A stretch of DNA of 64,000 nt from Ulota crispa. Taxonomy: Eukaryota; Streptophyta; Bryopsida; Orthotrichales; Orthotrichaceae. Shown one piece after another: positions 44,670 through 55,382 of this stretch; within the stretch, counting starts at the first letter, position 1, and each line of letters begins with the position of its first letter. The notes below the pieces were generated by a model. The model searched no databases and was not told the DNA's origin. It worked only from the letters and a program-made list of their open reading frames with translations. A program made the translations under genes and the position numbers. Location of the stretch: assembly GCA_963920765.1 (NCBI GenBank), contig OY987245.1, positions 8,572,727-8,636,726 of the forward strand, read 5' to 3'.

Positions 44670-45161
44670 ATTGTATCTTCGTCAGTTGGGTGATCCACAA
44701 AAAGTGACCATTGGAAATAGTGAAACATATACTTAAAAAATAGCTTGCAAACGTTGGGAAAATTTGATTGTGCCCAAGAGATGGGAGATTATAACATTTG
44801 ATTAAACAACATGTGATAGCAAAATCTCAATTTTTGGTAGGTAGTTGCTATTTGATGATTTTTACAAAATTCTATAAGCCCCGGATTCATCTCAAATTTT
44901 GTGAACAACAAGATTAGATATGAATGCACACACTTGTAAATTATTGAAGATTGTACTTCTTTTTGTGTCAAGTTTTAGGGCTTCAAATTGCTATTGCACG
45001 GGAATCAATGACCGGTACAATTGGTGACGGTTGCCATAATAAGGGTCTAGAACGTGCTTGAACCTTTGCCAACAAGTTTCTCGCTACCACAAAGCACACA
45101 AAGGAAGTTTGCAAGGGATATTGACCAATTGCATCCTGTAAAACATTGCTTGCCACCACGG

Positions 45162-45741
45162 TGTTGTGATGTAAATCACGGCATATAGTAAATATGTAAA
45201 ATTTGATTAGATTGTAGTTTGTGTGAGGTGTTGTACTCTTTTTCCTTTACTTGCAATTTTACCCTTGATTTACAAGGTTTTCCCAGATAAGGTATTGATG
45301 AGGCAACAACCATATAGAAGTGTTAGTTAACTGAAGACACTAGAGTTTATTTTAGAAAAATAATTCAAGAACCAATAGTAGAGAAGGACTTTTACTTTAT
45401 GTCTTCTCTCTTTAGTATATAAATGAAACCATATTTGGAAGAAATCTTGTCTTATCATATTTTGAGACCAATTTTTATTATTCCATATATGTCTTGTGTT
45501 TTGAGACCATTGTTCTTAGAAACCAATTATTATTTGATATATATTTGTATTTGTTGAAACCAAAATATATTTTCCTACACATTGATTTATATTTTAATTG
45601 ATTTTGCTCTTTTATGTTTTGATCATCTTGGAGAGTTTCTTTAATATTGATTGTGTGCATACTATTTCTCACTAGTTTCTCTGAGACAGATGCAGCAAGA
45701 CACCCTGCGTGTTCCCAAAACGCGCTCCTCTCTACCCAACA
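45162..45741 (+). mobile_element. Solo LTR (580 bp) with 4-bp target duplication ACGG
   Basis: Begins TGTTGTGATGTAAATCACGG and ends TCTACCCAACA, so it has TGTTG...CAACA inverted tips. ACGG flanks it at 45158-45161 and 45742-45745. The paralogous element at 35710 shows the site without it. A promoter-like TATATAAATG lies near 45416. No coding sequence. Confidence 0.85.
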
Positions 45742-45946
45742 ACGGCCCATATGGTGTTTCACCCAATCAAACCTCTTGCGGCACTTCTACAACATTTGGC
45801 TTTCCTTGCCATTACTCCATTGGTATGGACAACTCAAATGCCTTCATAATAGTAGTTTATAGCAAGATCAAAAAATTAGATCTAATGCCTCAAATAAGCC
45901 TTTGAAATCATGAGCGATGGGATCCTGTTGATGGGGCACTCAGGAG

Positions 45947-47737
45947 TTAAGGAACACACACATTTTCACAAAATTCACTAAAAATAAGAGATATAAGCTT
46001 AGATGTACAGTTGAATAAAATATGGACCCCATTTGAAAAATCCAACCATACAAATGTAAAGGGCACCTTGTTTCTTATAATGTAGCAAAATTTTAGCTAG
46101 ATCTATCATTGGAGGTGAAAATTTATAATGGTTGAGTGAAACATATGTGGAAAATCTCTAGTTTTTCATGCTTGAGTGATTTTGAATGTTAATGCTTCAT
46201 GCAAGCTTTGATTTGAAAAGATCTTTATAGTTCTAGAAAGCAAAGTTTTCCACCTTTCCAAACAAGACTAGTTTCACACAAAATAGACAAAAATAGCAAT
46301 CACAAAGTGTGGCTAAGTGGACAAAAAAGGGTAAAAAAACCCACTTTATTTGCTATCCTAAAATGGTACTATAAGAAATTTGATAAATGTTATGGAAAAT
46401 CATATTGGCAAAAATAATTAAGAATTAGCCTTAAATGTAGAATGACTAATTTTAAAGATGAAATCACCACATCATTTCAATAGATCTTCAAATACTACAA
46501 TTACACTGCCATTTAACCTCAAAAGGACCAACCTCAGTTTTTACCAAAAACTCTCAAAAATCGCCTTTTTTAGAGCACCAACCAAATTTGAAAACTAAAA
46601 CACTTTTTTGCATGTGTAATTGCAAAATCTTGTAGTGCAATAGTTTTAGAAGATGTAGAAAAAAATTCAGAATTTTCCACCAAGTGGATTCGAAGATACA
46701 ACAATTTGAAAAGTTTTTTGGGTCATGTGGAAAACCGGGGAGCTATCTTCAAAAGGTGAAATTCCTAAGGGGAAAAGGCCATGTTAGCGGTACTTTGTAG
46801 ATTCCGTATTCCGCCTAAGTAAGGTGCCTATAAAAAAAAATTCAAATCATTTCAAATTGTACAATACATGGGAAAAATTAGGAAGTAAAAAGAATTAGAG
46901 AATGATTCAAAACATTAAATAATAATAATTTAGTTATGGAAATAAAAAAATTCAATCCCAACGGTTGTAATGTTGTAAGTAACAATTTACAACCTTTGGT
47001 CTTACATATTTTCAAAAATATTGAAAATCAAATAAAATAAGAAACTACAAAGTTTATTTTAGAGTAGAGAATCCATAACTGCCTGCAAACAAAAACTCCT
47101 CATAACTTTCACCTCACCAATCCAAATGGAATGATTTAAAGATTTCCACATACATATAAGTCTCTTGAACTAATTTCAAATTTTAGTTTCCAAAAAAAGT
47201 GATTTTTAAAAAACTGCCCAAGCTGCCTACCAAACATAAAAAACAACATATTAGGCCAAAACTTTTTGCTCACTATTCAATACGTCATGAAAGTTAGTGC
47301 AAATGAAAGACATTCCTTGTTCCCACCTTTTGTTAGAATTTCAATCTAAAGTATGAAAATCTCCAATCACAAGCACCTGCCCAAAATTTCTATGGTTCCA
47401 AAAAGGGCAGCTTGGTCCTTTTGGGGTTAAGCAATTTGAATTTTTTTAAGACTACACAATTGAAATGTGGCATTCTTTTTGGATATTTGATGTATTTTAT
47501 TATTGCTTTGATCCATCTTTGACCAGATATGGATACATATTTTGAAGCCACAATGCATAAATACCATTATTTATCAACTCACATACTCAATTTCATTGTT
47601 TTTTTGTTGAATTCAAAATTCTTATGATCTCAAGCGTTCTTCAATAGAAATTTCCAAATTATTGAGCAATATTTCTCTATAGGCCAAAAACCACTCTCTT
47701 GAACCAATATATGGTTTGGTGGTAGCTAAAGGGTCAA
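45947..47737. mobile_element. TTAA-type element split by a nested copy
   Basis: This is the reverse-orientation relative of 38466-39355: TTTTCACAAAATTCACTAAAA at the left and CAAAAACCACTC near the right end. Its right tip, AAAGGGTCAAG, is a decayed GGGTTAA. The element 46513-47430 is inserted in its middle. Confidence 0.72.
46513..47430. mobile_element. TTAA-flanked TIR element (918 bp), nested
   Basis: Ends TTAACCTCAAAAGGACCAA and, in reverse complement, TTAACCCCAAAAGGACCAA, one mismatch. Lies inside 45947-47737. The interior matches 39352-40312. Confidence 0.8.
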
Positions 47738-47821
47738 GTAGAAATGGAAAAGTATTACAATAAATATGAGCGGAGGGATTAGAAAGGGATGGTGGTCAAT
47801 AGACGTATGTAGGTAGTAAGT

Positions 47822-48139
47822 AAGAGCAACTCCACCAGTGACTCCAACACACTCAAAGTGGATGAAAAGTGTTAAGGCGCCTCTCAAAACCCTCTCAAGT
47901 CATTTTGTCCTATTGTGTCTAGCAAGGGCCCTTCAAGCCACTATTCATTCATTATTCACCCTAATTTTAGTGAGCTTTATCATCTGCTTTCCTTGATAAG
48001 TGGTCAATTGCTTATTTATGGGGTGTGTTGGAGTGCAAAACTACCTTTTTGAAGAGCATGGGTGGAGATCAAGGGGCTTGAGGGCCGGCCAAAACAGGTG
48101 AAAAACTTTGAAAGAGCCTGGACCAATGGAGATGCTCTA
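47822..48139. mobile_element. TIR element with AGAGCATCTCCA-type ends, copy B
   Basis: Ends AGAGCAACTCCACCAG and, in reverse complement, AGAGCATCTCCATTGG. Aligns throughout with 25448-25765. No coding capacity. Confidence 0.75.
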
Positions 48140-48258
48140 AGGGTGAGAAATATCAAGTTGGTATGTCCCCTCCAACCTTCTCCTCCCTTGTTTTTCTTCA
48201 CTTAGCTTACTAGTTGCAATTTTGTGGTTCTTGAAGATGTTTCTATGTTGTATCCATT

Positions 48259-48841
48259 AGGGGGTTTCGGATATGTTGTTCACCACCAATTTCATTCATG
48301 CAAATGAAATTGGTGAACAACTTAGTCAAACCACCGTTCATGTCCTTGCATTCACTCATTCAAATATCCAAGTTGTAGTGAATTACTCACCACCCTTTCA
48401 ACTTTGCCCACAATCACCAATCCTCTGAGCTAATCTCAATGCCTTGAACTCCACCATCGTTGCTTCTAATGTGGAATCTTTTGGCTCCACAATTGTCTGC
48501 TTCTAATCAGAGTCTCTACAACTCCACCATTGTCGCTTCTTGCACATTGCAATTCCTTGAATGACCTCAACCTAGCAATCAACTTTGCATCCAAACTTTC
48601 TAGAGACGCGGAGTGAGAGCCAAGATGCAAGCAGCAGGCGCGGGAGCGACAGGAACACAAGCAAAGCTAGCGGGAGAGGTGAGGAGGGAGAGGCTTCACA
48701 TCGTTCACGCGTGAATGAGCCATGAGGACCTCTTGGACATCCTCATGGGTGGTTCACTTTTGTGACTTCATGTTCACCAGTAAACAAAAACTCGTTCACA
48801 ACCATTCATTCACCGTTTTTTTGAGATATTTGAAACCCCCT
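48259..48841. mobile_element. 583-bp TIR element, second copy of the AGGGGGTTTC family
   Basis: Ends AGGGGGTTTCGGATAT and, in reverse complement, AGGGGGTTTCAAATAT. Flanked by ATT at 48256-48258 and 48842-48844. Aligns with 44073-44669 (CCACCGTTCATGTCCTTGC, CACCACCCTTTCAACTTTG). Confidence 0.85.
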
Positions 48842-49483
48842 ATTGTAAGTTTGGAAATGCAAAGGTTTCAAATTGAATGAAGAAGAAGAAAAATTAGAAA
48901 AAAACAGTAGTCAACATTCCATAGTAACACTTAAGTGTCCAAAAAAATTCACCAAAATTAGGGTTTAGAGAGGCATACATTTTGGATGCATTGTATATGT
49001 TTTAGAGCAGAAAACAACTATTGCAAACAAACTTTTCATTCATCTTGTTCTTTACCAAACTGCTCACTTTGTTTTTTCATCAAAAGCTTGGAACAATTGT
49101 AAGCCCCATGGATACTAAGTATAAACATAAGATCGGTAAGTTCCTCTTATAGCAAACCTCATGTGACCAACAATCAATCTAATGCACCTTGATTGAATTG
49201 GAAATTTTATGCAAAAAATCATCAAAACTCCAATTAATTTTGAATGAGAAAACAGAGGTGAATAAGTAGAAAAATCATATCCCAAATTAATATAGAAATC
49301 AAAACAGTTAAAGGAGTTACTCTCAAATTTTATCCAAAATAGATATATTAAGTGTTGAAGTACAACACTTATAAAGGTATTGTGCACTCCTATTTGAAAA
49401 TGATCAAACGGATGTACTAAAAATTGACTCAATAAACGGATAACCTAAACCACAACCTTGACCTAAACTTTGTGACCTGTGAC
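48842..49483. other. Unassigned AT-rich sequence
   Basis: A minus frame at 49115-49432 (105 codons) has no domain that I recognise. No paired repeats seen. Confidence 0.4.
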
Positions 49484-49684
49484 TTAACCCCTAAAGGACC
49501 AACTATCCCCTTGGGGGACAAATGGGCCTTGGGCATGTACTTATGACTAAATCAATTTTTATAAATTTTTGAAATTTTTGAGAGTGGTGGAGAATTCAAA
49601 GATATATGTGCACATTTAATTTTTTCTTCATGCAAACAATTATTGAAGAAGCCGCATGAATTTTTGAAAAACAAGGGAGGGGGG
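49484..49684. mobile_element. Left end of a TTAA-type element, truncated
   Basis: Begins TTAACCCCTAAAGGACCAAC and resembles the right part of 39352-40312 read in reverse. The sequence is cut at 49684 by the gypsy remnant; no right end was found. Confidence 0.55.
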
Positions 49685-50228
49685 TGGCATGACCCTTGAT
49701 GGATGAATGATTGATGAATGAACTAATGCTCAATAAAATATGAATTAGTGAACAAGGAGAACTTGTTATGATGTGTTTTGGACATGACTTGGTGGCATCA
49801 AGTGAATGCTTGGATAGCTTACTAAGATGGAGTTGTCCATGAAAAGTGCCAAGATGGAGAACCTTTTAATATTAAAGGTAAAATATAAGTATCAAATTTC
49901 CCTCTATTTTTTCATTTCCAAATGAAAAGGTCCATCAAGTTGAATTGTGAAGCATATTTAGTACACATTGAAGAAGTGCAGAATGAAATGAAAGGAAATG
50001 ATTTTTAATTGATGTCAAGCCAATTTTTGAATGAACCTAAGGACATGTTTCTGGATGAAATTGATGATTTGCCACCAGTTAGAGAAGTTGATCAAGTTAT
50101 AAGAAATAGTAGCTCATGCGGCTTTAATAGCTAAGGCAGCATATTGAAGTTTTTTTTTGAACTCAAAAAAATGAGATAAAGCATTAGATGAATGATTTAT
50201 TTAAAAGAAATGATGCATTAGACCAAAG

Positions 50229-50432
50229 AAGTCTTCCTGGGGTGTGCTTGTCTTCTTTGTGAAAAAGGACAAAACATTGAGACTTTGTATAGTTTATGGA
50301 TGGTTTAATAACTTAACCATAAGTGAATATTTTTACATAGGATTGATGATTTATCTGACCATATGCATGGTTCAAAAATATATAATAAAACTGATTGCCA
50401 CGGACATCTCCTATTTGAAGGTGGTGTTTTAG
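50229..50432 (+). pseudogene. Ty3/gypsy reverse transcriptase fragment
   Basis: The frame reads VFFVKKDKTLRLCIVYGWFN, then NLTISEYF, then LIATDISY. This follows the gypsy RT pattern (VKKKDGT-R-CIDYR-LN--T, then the D of the first catalytic block). The distinctive YXDD box is not visible. About 65 codons remain. Confidence 0.8.
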
Positions 50433-50924
50433 TTAATTTTTGAAAGATCAAAGTGATTAAGGAATAAACAATATCTAAAGAGAAGAGTGAAATAAGTATT
50501 TTTTTTGGGATTTGGTCAGCCGATATAGACAATTTGTGAAAAGACCATACTTTTATATATGGATGCTAAAGATTTAGCAATTGAAGACATTTTGATGCAA
50601 AAGAGATAGATGATAAAGGATTTTTAAAATCACAAATTGAATCTTGAATATGAAATTTTTGAAAAATACTAAAACTAGAAAGATTATCTAGAAGCTCAAG
50701 CTTCTTGGAAAAGAGAGATTGATTTTTGAAAATGTTACCCTAACTTTTTCATTGAGGACAATGAGACATTTTAAGGGGGAATTGTGTCATGACCCTTGAT
50801 GGGTGAATGATTGATGAATGAACTAACGTACAATGAAATGTGAATTAGTAGACAAGAAGAAAAGTCCTGAAGGTGGATATCTTTGGATGATGAATTTGTG
50901 CATTGGGGTTAGACAACTTCATTT

Positions 50925-51035
50925 GAATGACAAGGGTACGAGATGTACACTTGAGGAGAAGGGTACATGATGTACCTTTGATGACAAGTGTACAGGATGC
51001 ACATTTGATGACAAGTGTAAGAGATGTACAATATC
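50925..51035. repeat. ~27-bp tandem repeat, four units
   Basis: Units resemble TTGATGACAAGTGTAC followed by AGATGTACA and recur about every 27 bases. It lies in the presumed LTR of the gypsy remnant. Minus-strand residues such as TLVIKCASC arise from the repeat. Confidence 0.75.
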
Positions 51036-51290
51036 GTCTCAAAAGTTTTTGTCACCTTGTTTCTCTTGATCAATCAACTTTGCAACATATGGAACATAAT
51101 CAATATTTTGTTGATTTGAATCATACAAACTTGATTCTTATGCAATCCAAACATGCATACCAAATTTTGATTCCTTAAATTCAAAATTCCATTTTTAGTG
51201 AGTTATTTTGTTATAAATTCAAGGTTTTACAAGAAAATAGTTTGAAAAATATCGGTGACAAATTTTTGAGATTTGATTGCACGGATATGT

Positions 51291-51633
51291 AGAAAACATC
51301 CATATGCACATCTTCCATGCTAAAAAAGACCCCCTCAAGTAACAAAATAATTATCTAGTTTATTTTCAATGTGACTTGTGATATGCCCAAATTTTGCAGA
51401 ATAAATATTTCTTTGTTATAATCAAATTTTGTTATTTGGTTCATATATTATGACAAAACTTGTACATTTGAACATGATATTACATTTTCTTGGTGAAAAG
51501 CTAGCTAAAAAATAAAATACATATTTTACAAAATTTGAGCATATCACAAGTCACATTGAAAAAAAACTGGATAATTTTTTTGTTAATTGAGGGGGTCTTT
51601 TTTAGCATGGAAAATGTGCATATGGAAGTTTTC
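51291..51633. mobile_element. Foldback element (~343 bp)
   Basis: The left arm from 51291 (AACATCCATATGCACATCTT, GCTAAAAAAGACCCCCTCAA, CAATGTGACTTGTGATATG) is complementary to the right arm ending near 51633. Arms are roughly 110 bases. Further inner matches surround the loop. Confidence 0.8.
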
Positions 51634-51637
51634 CATA

Positions 51638-52430
51638 TATGCCATATTTAACTACTTTTGGACTATGGCATGTCCAGAAATAATAAATACCAAAAATCCC
51701 CCAATGCAACAGATCATAAGATTTCCGATGGTTAGAGCATACTAAAGTCTTGTACACTTGTTCCTTGGTCGTGCAACAACATACACAGCCATATTGGGGG
51801 ATATTTCCATTGTAAATTGCAAAATCCAATGTCGAGAAATGAAACATTGGATGTGTACTATATAAATTTTGGTTGTATAGGGAGATCCCCCAACATTATC
51901 CCACTAGACATCTCCCAATGTATCCAAGGAGACCCAAAGGAAATTGGTGGATGTATAAAGCTGCTATTACTTGGCTACTCCTTTTGGCATTTTAGGAGAC
52001 TGTGGTGATGGAAATTTGCTCAGCTTAGAATACACAAATAATAACATGATTGAAAAATTATACAGAGCCTGCAACCTCCCAAATAAGAAAACAATGAAGA
52101 ACTCACTATCATTAGAAGAAATTAAGAATGACTGCATTGCTACGGAAAAAACCTTGTTGAAGGACCACATGCATTTGTACATCACAATTAAACTTCAATA
52201 TCAGGAGATAGGCATAAGTGAAAGGTCTCAACACGACATACAACAACCACACAGAGATGACAAAGGGTGCAATTAGTGATTAACAAGATAGTTTTATTGG
52301 CTTTCTCAATTTGAGTGTCCACTGAACAAGTCCTTCAAGGAATTGAAATAAAATGAAATCTAAATTAACCTTGATGATCAATGTACAAAGAACAGTGGGC
52401 CACAATTCCAGAAGCTAGAAAGTAGAGAAA
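51638..52430. other. Left edge of the palindrome-rich compartment; weak open frame
   Basis: Partial copies of the 18-bp palindrome appear at about 51690 (ATCCCCCAAT), 51795 (ATTGGGGGAT) and 51877 (AGGGAGATCCCCCAAC). A plus frame at 51971-52276 (101 codons, TTG start) is rich in Asn, Lys and Glu (LSLEEIKNDCIATEKTLL) and looks protein-like, but I cannot assign it. Confidence 0.4.
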
Positions 52431-52632
52431 CATTGGGGGATCCCCCAATGTAAGTGAATTCCTGACACCACGACCTAGGTAATCATTGGGGGATCCCTCG
52501 ACGACAGTGAGACCTTGACACCCTGACTTGGGAATCATTGGGAGATCCCTGATGAAAGTGAAATTCTATCACCAAAACCTAGGTAATCATTGGAGGATCC
52601 TCGGTTGAAAATGAAATAGTAAACCCAAGTGC
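52431..52632. repeat. 52-bp tandem array, one palindrome per unit
   Basis: Four units start at 52431, 52484, 52536 and 52588. Each opens with a form of CATTGGGGGATCCC and ends with a form of ACCTAGGTAAT. The first unit carries the perfect palindrome ATTGGGGGATCCCCCAAT. This array probably shows the original repeat from which the scattered copies at 56-57 kb and 60-61 kb decayed. Confidence 0.85.
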
Positions 52633-52636
52633 CCGA

Positions 52637-55290
52637 TCAGGGGTCTACCCTGTTGGACCTATTTAATTTCACTAACATTGCTTCATGGCATTTCTTAGAA
52701 ATTGTCCGGGTCTTTGGATTCACAAGCTTAGACCAATTGGAATATACTACACAACTTGCATCCACCCAAGTGGGAGAACTATCTTTAACCACCCATTTTC
52801 CGAACCAGCAGTTACAATATTGTAGTTGAAAACTACTTTCAAAGTTATCTAGTTGCCAATATTGAAGTAGCAACTTCCCGTTATTCTCATCTCTCTCTAC
52901 TCTGCAGACAATGGATAGAGCTCTTCCAAGCCATACAGCACACAACACGGGGTTCTCTAGTCTGAGAAGAACCCAGGAGCCAGGTCGGATATCGAGCCAA
53001 GGATTAAAGCACTGTTGTGGTGCTTCATCTGCAAGGTCGCAATAAGGTTCCGGCTCATCTTCTTCAGGGATGATATCCACGGGATTAACCGTTCTTCCCA
53101 GGCAAGAGATATTGTCAAGAGTCAGCCTCCAATCATGTTTTGGCCAGAAGCCTTCTACTAGTTCAGATGGATTGTCAGGTAGTGGCCTCTTAAGCTCAGT
53201 TAGCATGTGATTCCAATATTCTACATATGGTCCAAATGCAGTAGCAAAGCCCTCACATCTTGATATACCATTCTTCCAAGAATCAATATACTTCTCCACT
53301 CCTACTAACATGAAACTCTTATTTAGTGTAGCTTTGCGTGCCAATTCCATACTCTTGTCTTGGTTTCCTATAGCCTTAGGGATTTTGCTGCCCCACATGT
53401 GCTTGAATGGAACAAGCTTTGGGTTCCCCGGTGGAAGCATAGGCCTGCTGTTGCTATCCCGCTTCCAAAGGCAAGCAGAAGGCTTATCAGCTAGAAGCCA
53501 ATGCAAATCAACAGTTGACTTCTTGTATCTCATAACCACCACCCCCTTATTGTCTACGTAGAACCGGAAGAGGTGCATTTCACCCAACCCAATTAATCTG
53601 GAGGATCCATTGCTTATGTAACCCTTTACATACAATTTGAAGTCTCCAACCTCTTGTACAATCTTCGGCATGAATGCCACTTCTTGCGACTGCATGAAGG
53701 CTTGCATCAAATCAACAAGTACAAAAGTGTTTTTGCTCTTCAAAGCTTTAGAGAGATGATTGAAGTAAGCATCAATGTCCTCATGAGTGTGTCCGACCAA
53801 CAGAAATCCAACTTGGATTTCTTTGAAGACACCTTGAGCAGTGAGGACAAGAATGCCATCAAATACTGGTTCTTGTTGTCCTTGGCAGAATTGTCAAGCT
53901 GAAGGTACAAACTTCTAGGAAATGGTGCACTTCCTAAGCAAGCTCTCGGGTCAGTCAAATTCAAACTATTGATACACCTAGACTTTCTATGGAGAAGTGC
54001 ATCAAACAATGGATTCGCCAGCAAATATGGAAAAGGTTGCTTGTTTCACATATTGAAGGTCCCTCCAGTCAGCAAATTAATCTAGCTAATGAGGAAATAG
54101 TAAAGTTTGAATCACTTGGCCAACAAAAAGGAGCATAATGAGTGTAAGCACCATTACCGTGACCATGTGCTACCATACCAGTTACGCTAATGGGAAGCTG
54201 CCCAAGACCCTGCATGCTTTTTGTTGTCACTCGCATTCTTGGAATAGCGGTTTTTGCTGTGTCCATCTTGTCGTGAATCACACAAAGTATTTCCCTTGGG
54301 TTCCATTTGGACTCTTCATGCCAAGAATAATATAGCCTACGGCACAAATTTTGGTGATTGAGATGTTCAGTACGCTATTTCATGAACTCCACGTACTCCG
54401 GACTCCCTTTTGCAATTTTTAAAAGGACCTGCTAAAGCTGGTCGCAAGTACTACACTTTGCAAACGTGCTTCCAACAGGCTTAATAGTAACATTGTTGAA
54501 GAGTTCCTTCTTAATTTGACTGGTAGTAGACTGGCTCACAGGAGGAAGACCATAATCTGAGTTTAGCTGCAAAACCAAATAGACATGAATTTAGCATTGA
54601 AATCAAATGGAACAAAGCAAAACGTAAAACAGAAGGTACAGTAAAAAAGTTGCACATTAGCATTATAAAGGATAAGAAGTCACCCAAATATTCTATCGGG
54701 GACCCCCCAATGACTCACCACATAGCCTTTAGAGGAAAAACAAACAGACGGATGAACTATTGAGGGATCCCCAATGACTCGCAACAACGGGAGAACGCGG
54801 AACTACCTCATTGGCATCAGCACAAACGCGCTTCCAGTTATTCCCAACTGGGAGATATTTCAAAGTATCCATTATTCCATTACCGATGCTCTGCATTTGA
54901 TGGGGCATTTGATCGGCATTTTTGTCAATGATCGCTTTCATGGTTCCCGTGACCAGAATAGTTGCAACCCTGGGACGTTTAATCCATTTATTTCCATGGG
55001 TCCCAGATATATTGTCGGCCTTATACAATTTGATGTAATTATGATACGTTGACTTTGAAATTCCGTGGATTTTATACCACACCACTGTGGACACCTCTGC
55101 TCCATTGAGTGTGATGAACTTGCAATTTCTTATGCCATCAATGTTATGAATCTGCCCACTAGCAGCAATCCTGTATTCTCGGCGGTCTTCAAATGACCTG
55201 AGATAAAATTTCTGTCTGACCTTCAATAATGATTCTTGAAGGAAAAATTGATAGCACCGACTTTTGCAGCTTTTTAGGGAGCTGACATTC
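52637..55290 (-). pseudogene. DUF7869-family gene relic (DDE-transposase-like context), at least two exons
   Basis: The exon from about 55290 to 54807 carries a CKSRCYQFFL start and an R-QKFYLRSFEDRREYR block. The intron at 54806-54567 is removed in frame. The next exon runs to 52637 with FAKCSTCDQL, ILCVIHDKMDTAKTAIPRM, GMVAHGHGNGAYTHYAPF, RSLYLQLDNSAKDNKNQY, GFLLVGHTHEDIDAYF and an uninterrupted ~387-codon C-terminal part. LQLDN...GHTHEDID is the signature of DUF7869, a family common in streptophyte and animal repeats whose acidic residues suggest a DDE-type nuclease fold (inference). TAG at 54432 and 54375, TGA at 54069, and frameshifts near 54050 and 53840 break it. The long intact C-terminus argues for recent decay. 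Confidence 0.8.
54567..54806 (-). other. Intron of the DUF7869 gene, holding two palindromes
   Basis: Minus-strand borders are GAG|GTAGTT and TTTGCAG|CTAAAC; the frame joins without loss. Palindrome variants lie at 54694 (TATCGGGGACCCCCCAATG) and 54759 (ATTGAGGGATCCCCAATG). Confidence 0.78.
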
Positions 55291-55382
55291 CGAATTTGTT
55301 CTACCTAAGTTTTAATAACATACTAGGAGTCTTTGTTACAGAGACTTGGCTTCCACACAATAAAATGATATGGCGCTTTCAA

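Larger units (their letters stand above)
43999..45950. mobile_element. TTAA-type TIR element split by two insertions
   Basis: The left end is decayed (GGGTTTGAGCGCCCATG); the right end in reverse complement is TTAACTCCTGAGTGCCCCAT. It aligns with 35170-36549 except for two inserts: the ATT-flanked element 44073-44669 and the solo LTR 45162-45741. Where it lacks the 614-bp insert of the 35170 copy it serves as that insert's empty site, and the reverse also holds. Confidence 0.8.
49685..51180 (+). mobile_element. Ty3/gypsy retrotransposon remnant
   Basis: A ~75-base direct repeat begins TGGCATGACCCTTGATGG at 49685 and TGTCATGACCCTTGATGG at 50785, continuing through GAATGATTGATGAATGAACT. I read these as LTR starts. 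The second is preceded by a purine-rich TTTTAAGGGGGAA, a polypurine tract. Between them lies a reverse-transcriptase fragment. The distance between LTR starts is only 1.1 kb, so most of the element is deleted. The right boundary is uncertain. Confidence 0.7.

Noticed and set aside
44070-44672. TA (mariner-type) duplication for the AGGGGGTTTC element
   Set aside because: TA|GGGGG...CCCCC|TA is formally possible, but the paralogous empty site near 35240 has no extra three bases, so ATT with AGGGGG...CCCCCT ends fits better.
44271-44693. Overlapping frames of 65-83 codons on both strands
   Set aside because: They lie inside the 597-bp ATT-flanked element, which has a non-coding relative at 48259-48841 without conserved frames.
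53310-53561. Plus-strand frames opposite the DUF7869 exon (also 52629-52829 and 53654-53902)
   Set aside because: They are antisense shadows of the long minus-strand coding region.
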